From positions 248,001 to 312,000 of the forward strand of contig CAVUHX010000034.1 in NCBI GenBank assembly GCA_963741405.1: DNA of 64,000 nt, read 5' to 3'. Made by a program: the position numbers and the translations under genes. The DNA comes from Roseiarcus sp963741405. GTDB taxonomy: Bacteria; Pseudomonadota; Alphaproteobacteria; Rhizobiales; Beijerinckiaceae. Position 1 is the first letter of the stretch. Every line of letters begins with the position of its first letter. Shown here one piece after another: positions 55,786 to 63,258 of this stretch. A model generated the notes under the pieces. That model made no database searches and had not been told where the DNA came from. It saw nothing but the letters and a program-made list of their open reading frames with translations.

Positions 55786-57467
55786 CGCATTTGCATGTTG
55801 TATGGCTGTGACGTGCGCAGCCGCGCGAGATGCGCGAGAAGCGTCATGGCTTCACTCTGGTGAAGGCCTCGCTCGAGGCCGAGACGTGTTAGCCTTACCC
55901 CCAGGAACCGGAAAGGTTTGAGATCGCTCTTTTCGCCGCCGCGGACTTTGAACTCGACCTTTTCGGTCTTGCTCGGAATTCGAAGATGGACAACTGGATA
56001 TTCTTTCCGAGTGGCTCGGACTTTTCCGGCGATCAGCGTGCGTTCCCCCCTGTCGGCAACGACATCGAAGCTGAGGTCAAAATCGTCCTTTAGGGCCTCA
56101 ACCAGCCATTCGAGACGATAACGCCCAGGACCAAGGTCCTCATAAGGGCCCCACAGAACCGGGTGGCTTTCGCTCTTGCCGTCTACCTCACAACGGATTT
56201 CGAACGTCCGATGCCTGCCGACCGAGGTGCGAAACCTGCTCGCCGGGATAGCAATTTCTTCGGCGCGGTCATCCTCTGTCGCGCTTGGCGTATTCAGCCG
56301 GATGGTGAGCCAGGGGAACGAATCGTGTCGGTCGAAACCGGCCCGATCGCGTGCCTTGATTGCTTGCACGACCGGCCGCGTGTCATCGAAAAGACGAAGG
56401 TCGACGGCGAGATCGTAGGATTCCCCCTCCATCCGCCTGGCGAAGTCCGCAATCAGTTCTTCGCGCGGCCGCATTAAGGCTCGGGCCGAATCGTCCTCCG
56501 GGAAAAACGCGAACGGAAGGATTTTGTCGAAGTAGCCGCTGGCTTTGGCTTCCGCAACGTTCCACGGTCCGCACACCAGTGTAATTTCGGCTTGGCCGAA
56601 TGCGTCTCGAAAGGTCTTGAACGCCTCCATGCCCAAAATAAAGTCGCCGCGATGGTCAAGTTTCACCAAAATAATACGTTTGACCGTGTGGGCCTCGGGC
56701 GAAACGACCCGGAGTTGCCCCGGTTCATTCTTGCCGAGTTCGGGGATCCTCGATGGCGCTTTGGGAGACTCTGCCCAAATCTCGTCCGCGCCGAGGTTGG
56801 CGCGCCATGGGGGTACGGCGATCCTCTCCAGCCCCACGACAATATCCTGTCCGCCATCCGGGTCGCTGCTCAGACCGGCGCGATAATCGTAGCCGAAGTC
56901 GTTCTCGCCGAGGAACCGAACGCGATATTCGCACGGGTCAATCGCCTCCTCGATATCGCGCAGGAGCGCCTCCGGCGTGTAGAAACGGCGGTGAAGCGGA
57001 TTGCGGCGCGATGGAAGCCGAAGCTTGCGCTCGAACAGGAACTGATGCGGCACAGTCACGATCATCATTCCGCCAACCGCCAGTTTCGAAAAGCAAAGAC
57101 CGAGAAATTGGCGGGTTTCGGTCAGGAATTGCAGGGTGTCGTGAATGAGCATCGACGTCAATCCGTCGCGCAGTGCGCGCACAGCGGCCTGAGCCTCCGC
57201 CGCATCGCTGGCGTTGACCTCGACACGGGCGGAAGTCGGCAACAAAGCCTTGCGACTTTCGTCGTCTGCGGCGCGGACTTCAACGACTGCGCTTTCAATG
57301 AGGGCGGCCCGCAACTCATCGTGTGACATCATGAGGGTCAGTAAGCTACCGTCCCTCTTCGACAACGACTTTAGCCAAGCCTCATCCGAAGACTCTGCAG
57401 TTGGTGTTTCCTGCTCGGGGATGCCTGATTCCGCGGGGGATTTCGAAATTTTCGGCAGCGGCATCAA
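55782..57467 (-). CDS. Methyltransferase-like region + GT9 acceptor half + beta-rich insert
   Basis: A 561-residue protein. Residues ~80-230 resemble the C-terminal half of a class I methyltransferase (LIHDTLQFLTETRQFLGLCF, GGMMIVTVPHQFLFERKLRL, LHRRFYTPEALLRDIEEA); the SAM-binding glycine loop is not evident. Residues ~270-400 are the N-terminal half of a GT9 transferase (KRIILVKLDHRGDFILGMEA, ITLVCGPWNVAEA, YDLAVDLRLFDDTRPVVQAI). Residues ~410-540 are a beta-rich stretch, perhaps inserted between the two GT9 halves. The matching C-terminal half follows after a TGATG overlap. Together they probably add heptose-like sugar to a surface glycan. Confidence 0.65.
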   Translation of the reverse strand: MMPLPKISKSPAESGIPEQETPTAESSDEAWLKSLSKRDGSLLTLMMSHDELRAALIESAVVEVRAADDESRKALLPTSARVEVNASDAAEAQAAVRALRDGLTSMLIHDTLQFLTETRQFLGLCFSKLAVGGMMIVTVPHQFLFERKLRLPSRRNPLHRRFYTPEALLRDIEEAIDPCEYRVRFLGENDFGYDYRAGLSSDPDGGQDIVVGLERIAVPPWRANLGADEIWAESPKAPSRIPELGKNEPGQLRVVSPEAHTVKRIILVKLDHRGDFILGMEAFKTFRDAFGQAEITLVCGPWNVAEAKASGYFDKILPFAFFPEDDSARALMRPREELIADFARRMEGESYDLAVDLRLFDDTRPVVQAIKARDRAGFDRHDSFPWLTIRLNTPSATEDDRAEEIAIPASRFRTSVGRHRTFEIRCEVDGKSESHPVLWGPYEDLGPGRYRLEWLVEALKDDFDLSFDVVADRGERTLIAGKVRATRKEYPVVHLRIPSKTEKVEFKVRGGEKSDLKPFRFLGVRLTRLGLERGLHQSEAMTLLAHLARLRTSQPYNMQMR

Positions 57468-57479
57468 CAGAAGCTGGCA

Positions 57480-59192
57480 TTAGAGACAGAACTCACGCGT
57501 TTGAAAATGGCGCGACGGGTTCTGAATCCAATCGCTTCCGATGCTGCCCCCAATTATCTCAAGACAAGTGCATGACGCAAGGCACAGCGCGTGTAAGCGT
57601 CGTTGATTTGACGCCTGAATAAAATACGTTCGCGATGACGCACAGAACACTGCGAATACCGGCGACGCGAGACTAGACGGGGTGACCCCTTCTGTGTGAC
57701 AGCTATGTCTCATGGCGGTTGCCTGCGGCGGGCCGCGTCGCCTAGTTGAGACGGTTTGGCAGCATGGGCATCGATGGAGGGATTTTGCCAGGGCGATCGT
57801 CAATTGCTTGCGCTCAATTGCTTGCGCATTGTCGCGATCGAGTTGGGCGCGTGGCGTTCGGGACGGATCGGGGGCGCGTGGGGATCGACAACGGCCGGAA
57901 AGGGCAGGTTTTTCGCGGCGCCAGCGGGCTGAGGGGGGAAAAGCCGATCTCTCGAGGATCAGGAACCCGTAGGCTGCGATGCAGAGGCTGGCGTGATGAT
58001 GGAATCCCCGCCAGCCTCGCCCCTCGAAGTGAGCCAGGCCGAGTTCGCTCTTCAATTCCTCATAGTCGCGTTCGATGCGCCAGCGCAGCTTGATGACGTC
58101 GACGAGAGCCGCGAGCGGTATGTCCTCGGGCAAGGTCGAGAGCCAGTATTTGGTCGGCTCCGCCTCGCCCTCCGGCCATTCGATGACGAGCCATTCGACG
58201 GGGTGCGGCGCCACGAGTTTGTGGTCGCGCGAGGCCGGCCTGACCCGCGCGGCGGCGAAGCGCGAAGACAAAGGCTGGTTGGAGCCTTCGCGCCACTCGA
58301 CGTCTTTCCAGGCCTCGGCGGGCAGGCGCATCGCAAGCTCTTTGGCCGAGACCGGCCGATGATCGGCGTCGTGTCGCAGGCGCGAAGGCTTGCGCCCCCG
58401 GCCGCTCCAGGGTTTGGGCGGCAATGGCTCTTCTCCGGGAGGCCAGACCGACAGCGTCGATTGCACGCCCACCGCATAGGGCAGTCCCAGCGCGGTGACG
58501 CCGGCGCGGAAGTCTCCGTCGCAGCCGTAGGCGGCGTCGGTCAGCACGACGCCCCTGGCCACGCCGCCCTTCAGGGCGGCCTCGATCTGGGCGAGCGCGA
58601 TTTGCGGCTTGGTCCTGAACTCCACGTCCTCGGGAACATGCGCCTTTTCTCGACGTTCGGCGTCGTTCGCCCAGATTTCGGGCAGATAGAGCCGATAGGC
58701 GATCGGCAGGCTCGCATGATGATTGGCGATCGAGAGCGTCACCGAGATCTGACAGTTGTCCGTCTTGCCCAGCCGCCCGCAATATTGCCGCGCCACGCCA
58801 ACCGAGTGCAAACCCTTCTTCTGAAACCCCGTATCGTCGACGATCCAGGCTTCGACGCCTCCTTGCGCCGCAAATGCCGGCGCCGCAAGTTCGCGAACCT
58901 TCGCCAGCATCGCCTCGTCCGACCACCCCGACTGCCCAACGAAGTGCAACAAAGACTGATGCGTCGCCGCAGCGCGCGCCGGAGACACCATCGACGCGAT
59001 CGGCTCGACGCTCTTGCGCTCGCAGGGCATCAGCAAACCGGTGCAATAATCCATCAAAGGCCCCGCTCGGTCCGCGTGCCCGAGCGCGTCCGCCACGCTG
59101 TCCACGTAAGCCGCAAACCGCGCCTCGCTCTCCCGCCCCGCCCCGTCCGCCTTCGCCGCCTCCGCCAACAAAACAAATCGGCAGAATATCAA
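57480..59192 (-). CDS. IS701-family-like transposase
   Basis: A DDE transposase of about 480 real residues within a 570-residue frame. Landmarks are VEAWIVDDTGFQKKGLHSVG (first Asp), RGVVLTDAAYGCDGDFRAGV (second Asp) and LRWRIERDYEELKSELGLAHFEGRGW (Glu), as in the IS701 group. After HRCPCC the frame runs on about 90 residues of low-quality sequence into what is probably flanking DNA, so the element's left end should lie near 57700. I could not identify terminal repeats. It is placed 12 bases upstream of the methyltransferase-GT9 gene and may have separated that gene from its promoter. Confidence 0.82.
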   Translation of the reverse strand: MIFCRFVLLAEAAKADGAGRESEARFAAYVDSVADALGHADRAGPLMDYCTGLLMPCERKSVEPIASMVSPARAAATHQSLLHFVGQSGWSDEAMLAKVRELAAPAFAAQGGVEAWIVDDTGFQKKGLHSVGVARQYCGRLGKTDNCQISVTLSIANHHASLPIAYRLYLPEIWANDAERREKAHVPEDVEFRTKPQIALAQIEAALKGGVARGVVLTDAAYGCDGDFRAGVTALGLPYAVGVQSTLSVWPPGEEPLPPKPWSGRGRKPSRLRHDADHRPVSAKELAMRLPAEAWKDVEWREGSNQPLSSRFAAARVRPASRDHKLVAPHPVEWLVIEWPEGEAEPTKYWLSTLPEDIPLAALVDVIKLRWRIERDYEELKSELGLAHFEGRGWRGFHHHASLCIAAYGFLILERSAFPPSARWRREKPALSGRCRSPRAPDPSRTPRAQLDRDNAQAIERKQLTIALAKSLHRCPCCQTVSTRRRGPPQATAMRHSCHTEGVTPSSLASPVFAVFCASSRTYFIQASNQRRLHALCLASCTCLEIIGGSIGSDWIQNPSRHFQTREFCL

Positions 59193-59575
59193 AGCCTTAC
59201 ACTCGGCAAATCCGCAAAATCGGGTTGTGAACTCAGTAGAACTATGGAGATTGCGGTTGGGACCGGTCTAATCGAAAGTATAGAGACTGAAGGCGCCGGG
59301 GTGCTGGATCAAGTCGCCGGGTCGGCCACAATCCCCGATCAAATCTGGGCGCGCGCCTTGGCGTGACCGATTTTGCGGTCTCGAGGGGCTGGCAAGGTCA
59401 CGGCGTCGAGTTTTCGGTCACCTCCTCTGCTTCGTCTTCGTGCGCCGCGAGTTCGTGCAACGATCGGGTGCAACTTGCGCGAGTCGGCCGCTTTCGCGCG
59501 GACGCGGTTTATCATGACCGCTCCAGGCGGCGGCCGGGGACGCGCGGTTTCGGATGGGGAGCGAGTGGTTTTGCG
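59193..59575. other. IS flank between two transposase genes
   Basis: About 380 bases between the IS701-like and IS1380-like genes. It should include the right end of the first element and the terminal part of the second. I see no gene in it and could not place the inverted repeats. Confidence 0.35.
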
Positions 59576-60290
59576 TCATCCGGCCGGTCCATGCGCGAGC
59601 GCGCGGATCCTCGCGCGCGCGTCGAGGATCGTCGCCAGCGCCTCGGCTCCGCCGCCCAGCCGAACGATCACCTGGCGAGCGTGGCTGACCACGCGCCCAG
59701 GCAGGCCGATCAGATGGAAACGCAGAGCCTTCATGCGTTTGCTCGCCCAGCCCTCGCCCAGTGCCAGGCGCTTCATCGCCGCGTTCAGGTTGAACGCCAG
59801 GATCGACAGGGCCCACCAGGCCGCGTTGGCCCCGAACAAGCCCGAAGGCATCTGCCCTCCGGCCAAGTCGGACTTCAACCCCGAATGGACCTCCTCGCTC
59901 TTGCCGCAGCGTTCGCGCAACCACCCGATCACGCCGTCGCCCGGACCCTGGCGGTTGGTCACGACGCCGAACAGCTTGGGGAGTCCCTTGCGGCCGAAGC
60001 CTCCTGTCGGGAACGGCAGTTTCTCCTCGCCGCCCAGCGCCAATTGGCGCAGCGGCTCGCGGATCGCCAGAAAACGATAATCGGCGCGCTTGCCGCTGTG
60101 TCCGGCCCAATTGGGCGCGTAGGCCACCTCGGCCCATTCCTGATCGGTCGCATAAGACTTGTCCCCCACCCGTCGGATCAGCGGGCGCCACTCGCTTTCC
60201 GCCCGTCGCCAGCACGGCCGTGCGAAACGCTTCGGTCACGTCGGCGCCGACCACGAACTCGATCACGCCGAAGCGCGGGTTCTTGCCCGC
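59576..60290 (-). pseudogene. IS1380-family-like transposase, 5'-truncated and frameshifted
   Basis: The C-terminal part of a transposase: GKNPRFGVIEFVVGADVTEA in one frame, then after a break near 60200 EWRPLIRRVGDKSYATDQEW, ADYRFLAIREPLRQLAL, RCGKSEEVHSGLKSDLAGG, FGANAAWWALSILAFNLNAA and a final LPGRVVSHARQVIVRLGGG. These are typical of IS1380. The N-terminal half, with the first catalytic aspartates, is missing; the sequence is cut at about 60285, where a fragment of another element begins. It is inactive. Confidence 0.8.
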
Positions 60291-60493
60291 ATCTCAACCC
60301 GATCGAGCGGCTCTGGAAGGTGATGCACGAAAACGTCACCCACAACAGATGCTACGCCAAATTCCGCGACTTCGCCGAGGCCGTGCTCGGTTTCCTGCGT
60401 GAAACCGTGCCACAGCGGTTCGACGAGTTCTCGTCAACCATCACCGATAATTTCCGCGTCATCAACCCGAAGGAATTTCGGATCCTCGCGTGA
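60288..60493 (+). pseudogene. IS630-family-like transposase, C-terminal fragment
   Basis: About 68 codons read HLNPIERLWKVMHENVTHNR, CYAKFRDFAEAVLGFL and FSSTITDNFRVINPKEFRIL, then TGA. The NPIE(R)LW motif with the last catalytic glutamate is diagnostic for IS630-type transposases. The preceding part is absent: at about 60285 the sequence changes abruptly into the IS1380-like remnant on the other strand. Confidence 0.8.
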
Positions 60494-60552
60494 CACCGCT
60501 ATATCGAGATTAATGGCGGCCAGCTTATGCCGTGACGGCCCCTCGAGTTCGC

Positions 60553-60828
60553 CTACTGGCGATATTGCTGAATGCGAGTCGTGCGGAGGCCTGGCAGGCC
60601 GAACTGGTCGATCGATACCTGCCAGCTCAGGAATTCGTCCACGGTCAGCGTATAACGCGAGCAGGCCTCCTCAAGCGACAGGAGACCGCCGCGCACCGCG
60701 GCGACCACTTCCGCCTTGCGCCGTATGACCCAGCGGCGGGTGGTGGGAGGAGGCAGATCCGCGACTGTCAAAGGGCTCCCGTCGGGACCGATCACATATT
60801 TGATCCTCGGCCGTATCGCTTCACTCAT
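60553..60828 (-). CDS. sciP: CtrA inhibitor SciP (DUF1153)
   Basis: A 91-residue protein with the conserved SciP sequence: IKYVIGPDGSPLTVADLPPP, TRRWVIRRKAEVVAAVRGGL, LSLEEACSRYTLTVDEFLSW and FGLPGLRTTRIQQY. It is a helix-turn-helix protein that binds CtrA and blocks its transcription activity at cell-cycle promoters, so far known only in alphaproteobacteria. I chose the ATG at 60828, which gives the family's usual length; an ATG at 60843 is possible. It is a single gene, hemmed in by transposon remnants on one side, and has a CtrA-like box upstream. Confidence 0.95.
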   Translation of the reverse strand: MSEAIRPRIKYVIGPDGSPLTVADLPPPTTRRWVIRRKAEVVAAVRGGLLSLEEACSRYTLTVDEFLSWQVSIDQFGLPGLRTTRIQQYRQ

Positions 60829-60882
60829 GGAACGCTCACTCATACGCTCGAACTCGACGCCTCGGACGATACGGGCGGCGCT

Positions 60883-60897
60883 TTAAGATTTGCCTAA
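60883..60897. promoter_or_regulatory. CtrA-box-like sequence upstream of sciP
   Basis: TTAA-N7-CTAA at 60883-60897, one mismatch from the TTAA-N7-TTAA CtrA consensus, is placed 55 bases before the sciP start. CtrA controls sciP in Caulobacter, so the site is plausible, but a match of this quality can occur by chance. Confidence 0.35.
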
Positions 60898-61103
60898 ACG
60901 GCAGGCGGTAAGATATGGCTGCATGTGTCTCAAATCGCACGATGTATTGCGCAAAGGTTAGCAAGGTGAGGAACTGCGCCGATGTTTACGCCGCTACGTG
61001 AGCCCCTCTCGGGCCGTTCGGCGGCCCGGTTCTCCCTCAATATCGGGGCAATTGCGCTCCTCGCCCGACCGCGCAGGTAAGCGCGGCCATCCGCACGGTC
61101 GAC

Positions 61104-61667
61104 ATGACCGTCGCCGAGGCTTGGGAGACCGATATGCACACCGTCGATCCGCGAAGCTCGATGCTCGTTGTCATCGACCTTCAGGCGAGGCTGCTGCCTG
61201 CTATCGACGGCGCCGCCTCGGTCATCGCCAACGCTCGTCGCCTCGTCGCGGCGGCGGCGCTCCTCGAAGTCCCCATCTTGTTCACCGAACAGAATCCGAA
61301 AGGCCTCGGCGCGACCGTCGCCGAACTCGCGCCCGACCCGGTGAATGTCGTCAAGAAAATGTCGTTTGACGCCTGCCGGACGCCGGAGTTTCTGCTTCGC
61401 GCGCCGGCCGACCGCGTTGTTATCATCGCCGGCTGCGAGGCGCATGTCTGTGTGCTTCAGACGGGGCTCGGTCTGACCGACCGCGGCCGACGCGTATTCG
61501 TCGTACGCGACGCGATCGGCTCGCGGCGCGCCGAAAGCAAGGAGACTGCGATTGCGCGCATGGCGCGCCACTGCGTCGAGATCGTGACAGCGGAAATGAT
61601 CCTCTTCGAATGGCTCGGAACCGCCGAGCATCCGCGTTTCCGGGAAGCCGCCGCCCTCATCAGGTAG
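61104..61667 (+). CDS. Isochorismatase-like cysteine hydrolase
   Basis: A 187-residue member of the isochorismatase/nicotinamidase superfamily. The catalytic triad is visible: Asp in MLVVIDLQARLL, Lys in VVKKMSFDAC and Cys in IAGCEAHVCVLQT. The family cleaves C-N or C-O bonds of small compounds; the YcaC-like subgroup to which this is closest has no fixed substrate. The ATG at 61104 is the first in-frame start; an ATG at 61134 would remove ten residues and also give a good N terminus. An insertion sequence has entered 56 bases downstream of the stop. Confidence 0.85.
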   Translation: MTVAEAWETDMHTVDPRSSMLVVIDLQARLLPAIDGAASVIANARRLVAAAALLEVPILFTEQNPKGLGATVAELAPDPVNVVKKMSFDACRTPEFLLRAPADRVVIIAGCEAHVCVLQTGLGLTDRGRRVFVVRDAIGSRRAESKETAIARMARHCVEIVTAEMILFEWLGTAEHPRFREAAALIR

Positions 61668-61688
61668 CGCGCCGCAGCGAATGGGCGC

Positions 61689-61707
61689 GGCGCCGACCGT
61701 CGGCGCC
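61689..61707. terminator. GC-rich hairpin after the hydrolase gene
   Basis: GGCGCCGA and TCGGCGCC form a perfect 8-base stem with a 3-base loop, 22 bases after the hydrolase stop. No T-run follows, so termination by this hairpin alone is uncertain. It lies just before the target site of the insertion sequence. Confidence 0.35.
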
Positions 61708-61714
61708 GGGCGGC

Positions 61715-61723
61715 GTGTTCATT
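61715..61723. repeat. Target-site duplication, left copy
   Basis: GTGTTCATT directly borders the left inverted repeat of the insertion sequence and is repeated directly after the right one at 63144-63152. It marks the staggered cut of 9 bases made on insertion. Confidence 0.9.
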
Positions 61724-63143
61724 CAGCAATTCTAAAAGAGGGTCGGGATGATTTTTTCGCTGGGGGATTCCCAAATCAGCGGAAACATGATTCACGCTGT
61801 GGATGGAGATCTTGGCGTCGCTTTTGTCTGGCCTGAAGGCGGTTTGCAAGGCGTTTCCGGACCCTCGCAAGGGGCGGAGCGGCAATATTGCGATGGCGGA
61901 TTTCGGTCTGTCGGCCTTCGCGATGTTTTTCATGCAGAGCGCGTCTTTTCTGTCCTTTCAGCGTAGGCTGGAGAAAGGTCAGGGACGGTCGAACTGCCAA
62001 ACCCTTTTTGGCATCGAGAAGATCCCTTCCGACAATTATATCAGGGACATGCTCGACGGCGCGGATCCTGCTCTTCTTTCGCCCTGCTTCGAGGACACGG
62101 AGCGTCTGCTGCTCGAACCGGCGATGCGCGAGGCTTTCGGCCGGCTGGGCGGCCGAGCGCTCGTGGCCCTCGACGGGACCGAGTATTTTTGCAGCCAGAG
62201 GATCGCCTGCCCGCATTGCCAGACGCGCAAGCGCAGCAACGGCAAGGTCGAAAGCTATCATTCCATGCTGTGCGCGACGGTTGTCGCGCCGGGACATTCC
62301 AAGGTGGTCCCGCTCGCGCCGGAGTTCATCGTCAAACAGGACGGCGCCGAGAAGCAGGACTGCGAGCGCAACGCGGTCAAACGCTGGCTCATGCAGCACG
62401 GCGCGCGCCTGAAGCCCCTGCGACCGGTGTATCTGGGCGACGATCTGTTCGCCTGCCAGAGCGTGGTCGAGAGGCTCGCGGACAACGGCGACGATTTCAT
62501 CTTCACCTGCAAGGAGACCTCGCACAAGGCGCTCTACGACTTCATCGATGGAGCCGAACTCACGCGTCATGAGGTCCAAGTCCGCAAAGGCAAGACGCGC
62601 CAGACGCATCGCTACCGGTTCGTCGAGAAGGTTCCGCTGCGCGACGGCAAGGACGCCGTGCTGGTCAACTGGATCGGCTTCGACAGCCTCAACGCCAAGG
62701 GCGCAGTCACATACAAGATGGCCTTCGTTACCTCGCTGCCGGTCGCCAAGAGCAACGTCGCCGAGATCGCCGCTTGCGGCCGCGCAAGGTGGAAGATCGA
62801 GAACGAAGGTTTCAACGTCCTGAAAAACAACGGCTACGAGCTTGAACACAATTTCGGGCACGGCGAGACCAATCTGGCCATGACGCTCGCCGCGCTCAAC
62901 TTGCTCGCCTTCGCCTGGCATACGGTTCTCGACCTTCTCGAACCGCCCTGGCGAAAAGCGAGAGAGGCGGCGGAAAAGCGAACGAGCTTCTTTGCTCATC
63001 TTGCAACCCTGACCACCCTGGCGGTCTTCCCCGCCTGGTCCGATCTCCTCGAAGCCCTCGCCACCTTCATAATCCCACCCCACCTCCTCACAACCCAAAA
63101 AATCGAATAGGACCCTCGCCACGGCCGACTTTTAGAATTGCTG
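61724..63143 (+). mobile_element. Complete ISNCY-like insertion sequence, 1,420 bp
   Basis: The ends are perfect 15-base inverted repeats (CAGCAATTCTAAAAG at 61724-61738 and its complement at 63129-63143), flanked by the 9-base direct repeat GTGTTCATT. One transposase gene fills the element. Both ends, the target duplication and an unbroken gene show that the insertion is recent and probably still mobile. It lies between the hydrolase gene and mnmA. Confidence 0.92.
61803..63110 (+). CDS. ISNCY-family-like transposase
   Basis: A 435-residue intact DDE-type transposase. Landmarks are FQRRLEKGQGRSNCQTLFG, ALVALDGTEYFCSQRIACPH (first catalytic Asp region, with a CxxC pair), RPVYLGDDLFACQSVVE (second Asp) and RWKIENEGFNVLKNNGYELEHNFGHG (Glu). 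The order and spacing match the ISNCY-type transposases common in alpha- and gammaproteobacteria. The ATG at 61803 lies 79 bases inside the left end, and the stop is 33 bases before the right end. Confidence 0.87.
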   Translation: MEILASLLSGLKAVCKAFPDPRKGRSGNIAMADFGLSAFAMFFMQSASFLSFQRRLEKGQGRSNCQTLFGIEKIPSDNYIRDMLDGADPALLSPCFEDTERLLLEPAMREAFGRLGGRALVALDGTEYFCSQRIACPHCQTRKRSNGKVESYHSMLCATVVAPGHSKVVPLAPEFIVKQDGAEKQDCERNAVKRWLMQHGARLKPLRPVYLGDDLFACQSVVERLADNGDDFIFTCKETSHKALYDFIDGAELTRHEVQVRKGKTRQTHRYRFVEKVPLRDGKDAVLVNWIGFDSLNAKGAVTYKMAFVTSLPVAKSNVAEIAACGRARWKIENEGFNVLKNNGYELEHNFGHGETNLAMTLAALNLLAFAWHTVLDLLEPPWRKAREAAEKRTSFFAHLATLTTLAVFPAWSDLLEALATFIIPPHLLTTQKIE

Positions 63144-63152
63144 GTGTTCATT
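63144..63152. repeat. Target-site duplication, right copy
   Basis: GTGTTCATT, the second copy of the 9-base duplication, directly follows the right inverted repeat of the insertion sequence. Confidence 0.9.
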
Positions 63153-63258
63153 GGCCAGCAAACTGGCCTCTCGCCCGGATTTCGGCTATGAACTTGTCTT
63201 TGCGGGTCAAACGCCCAATCTAAGTCCCGTCCGGCGGTGTTGCCGGCATGAGAACGGA

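Noticed and set aside
57480..57700. C-terminal 70-90 residues of the IS701-like transposase frame as true protein
   Set aside because: Similarity to the transposase family ends around HRCPCC; the remainder is probably read-through into flanking DNA.
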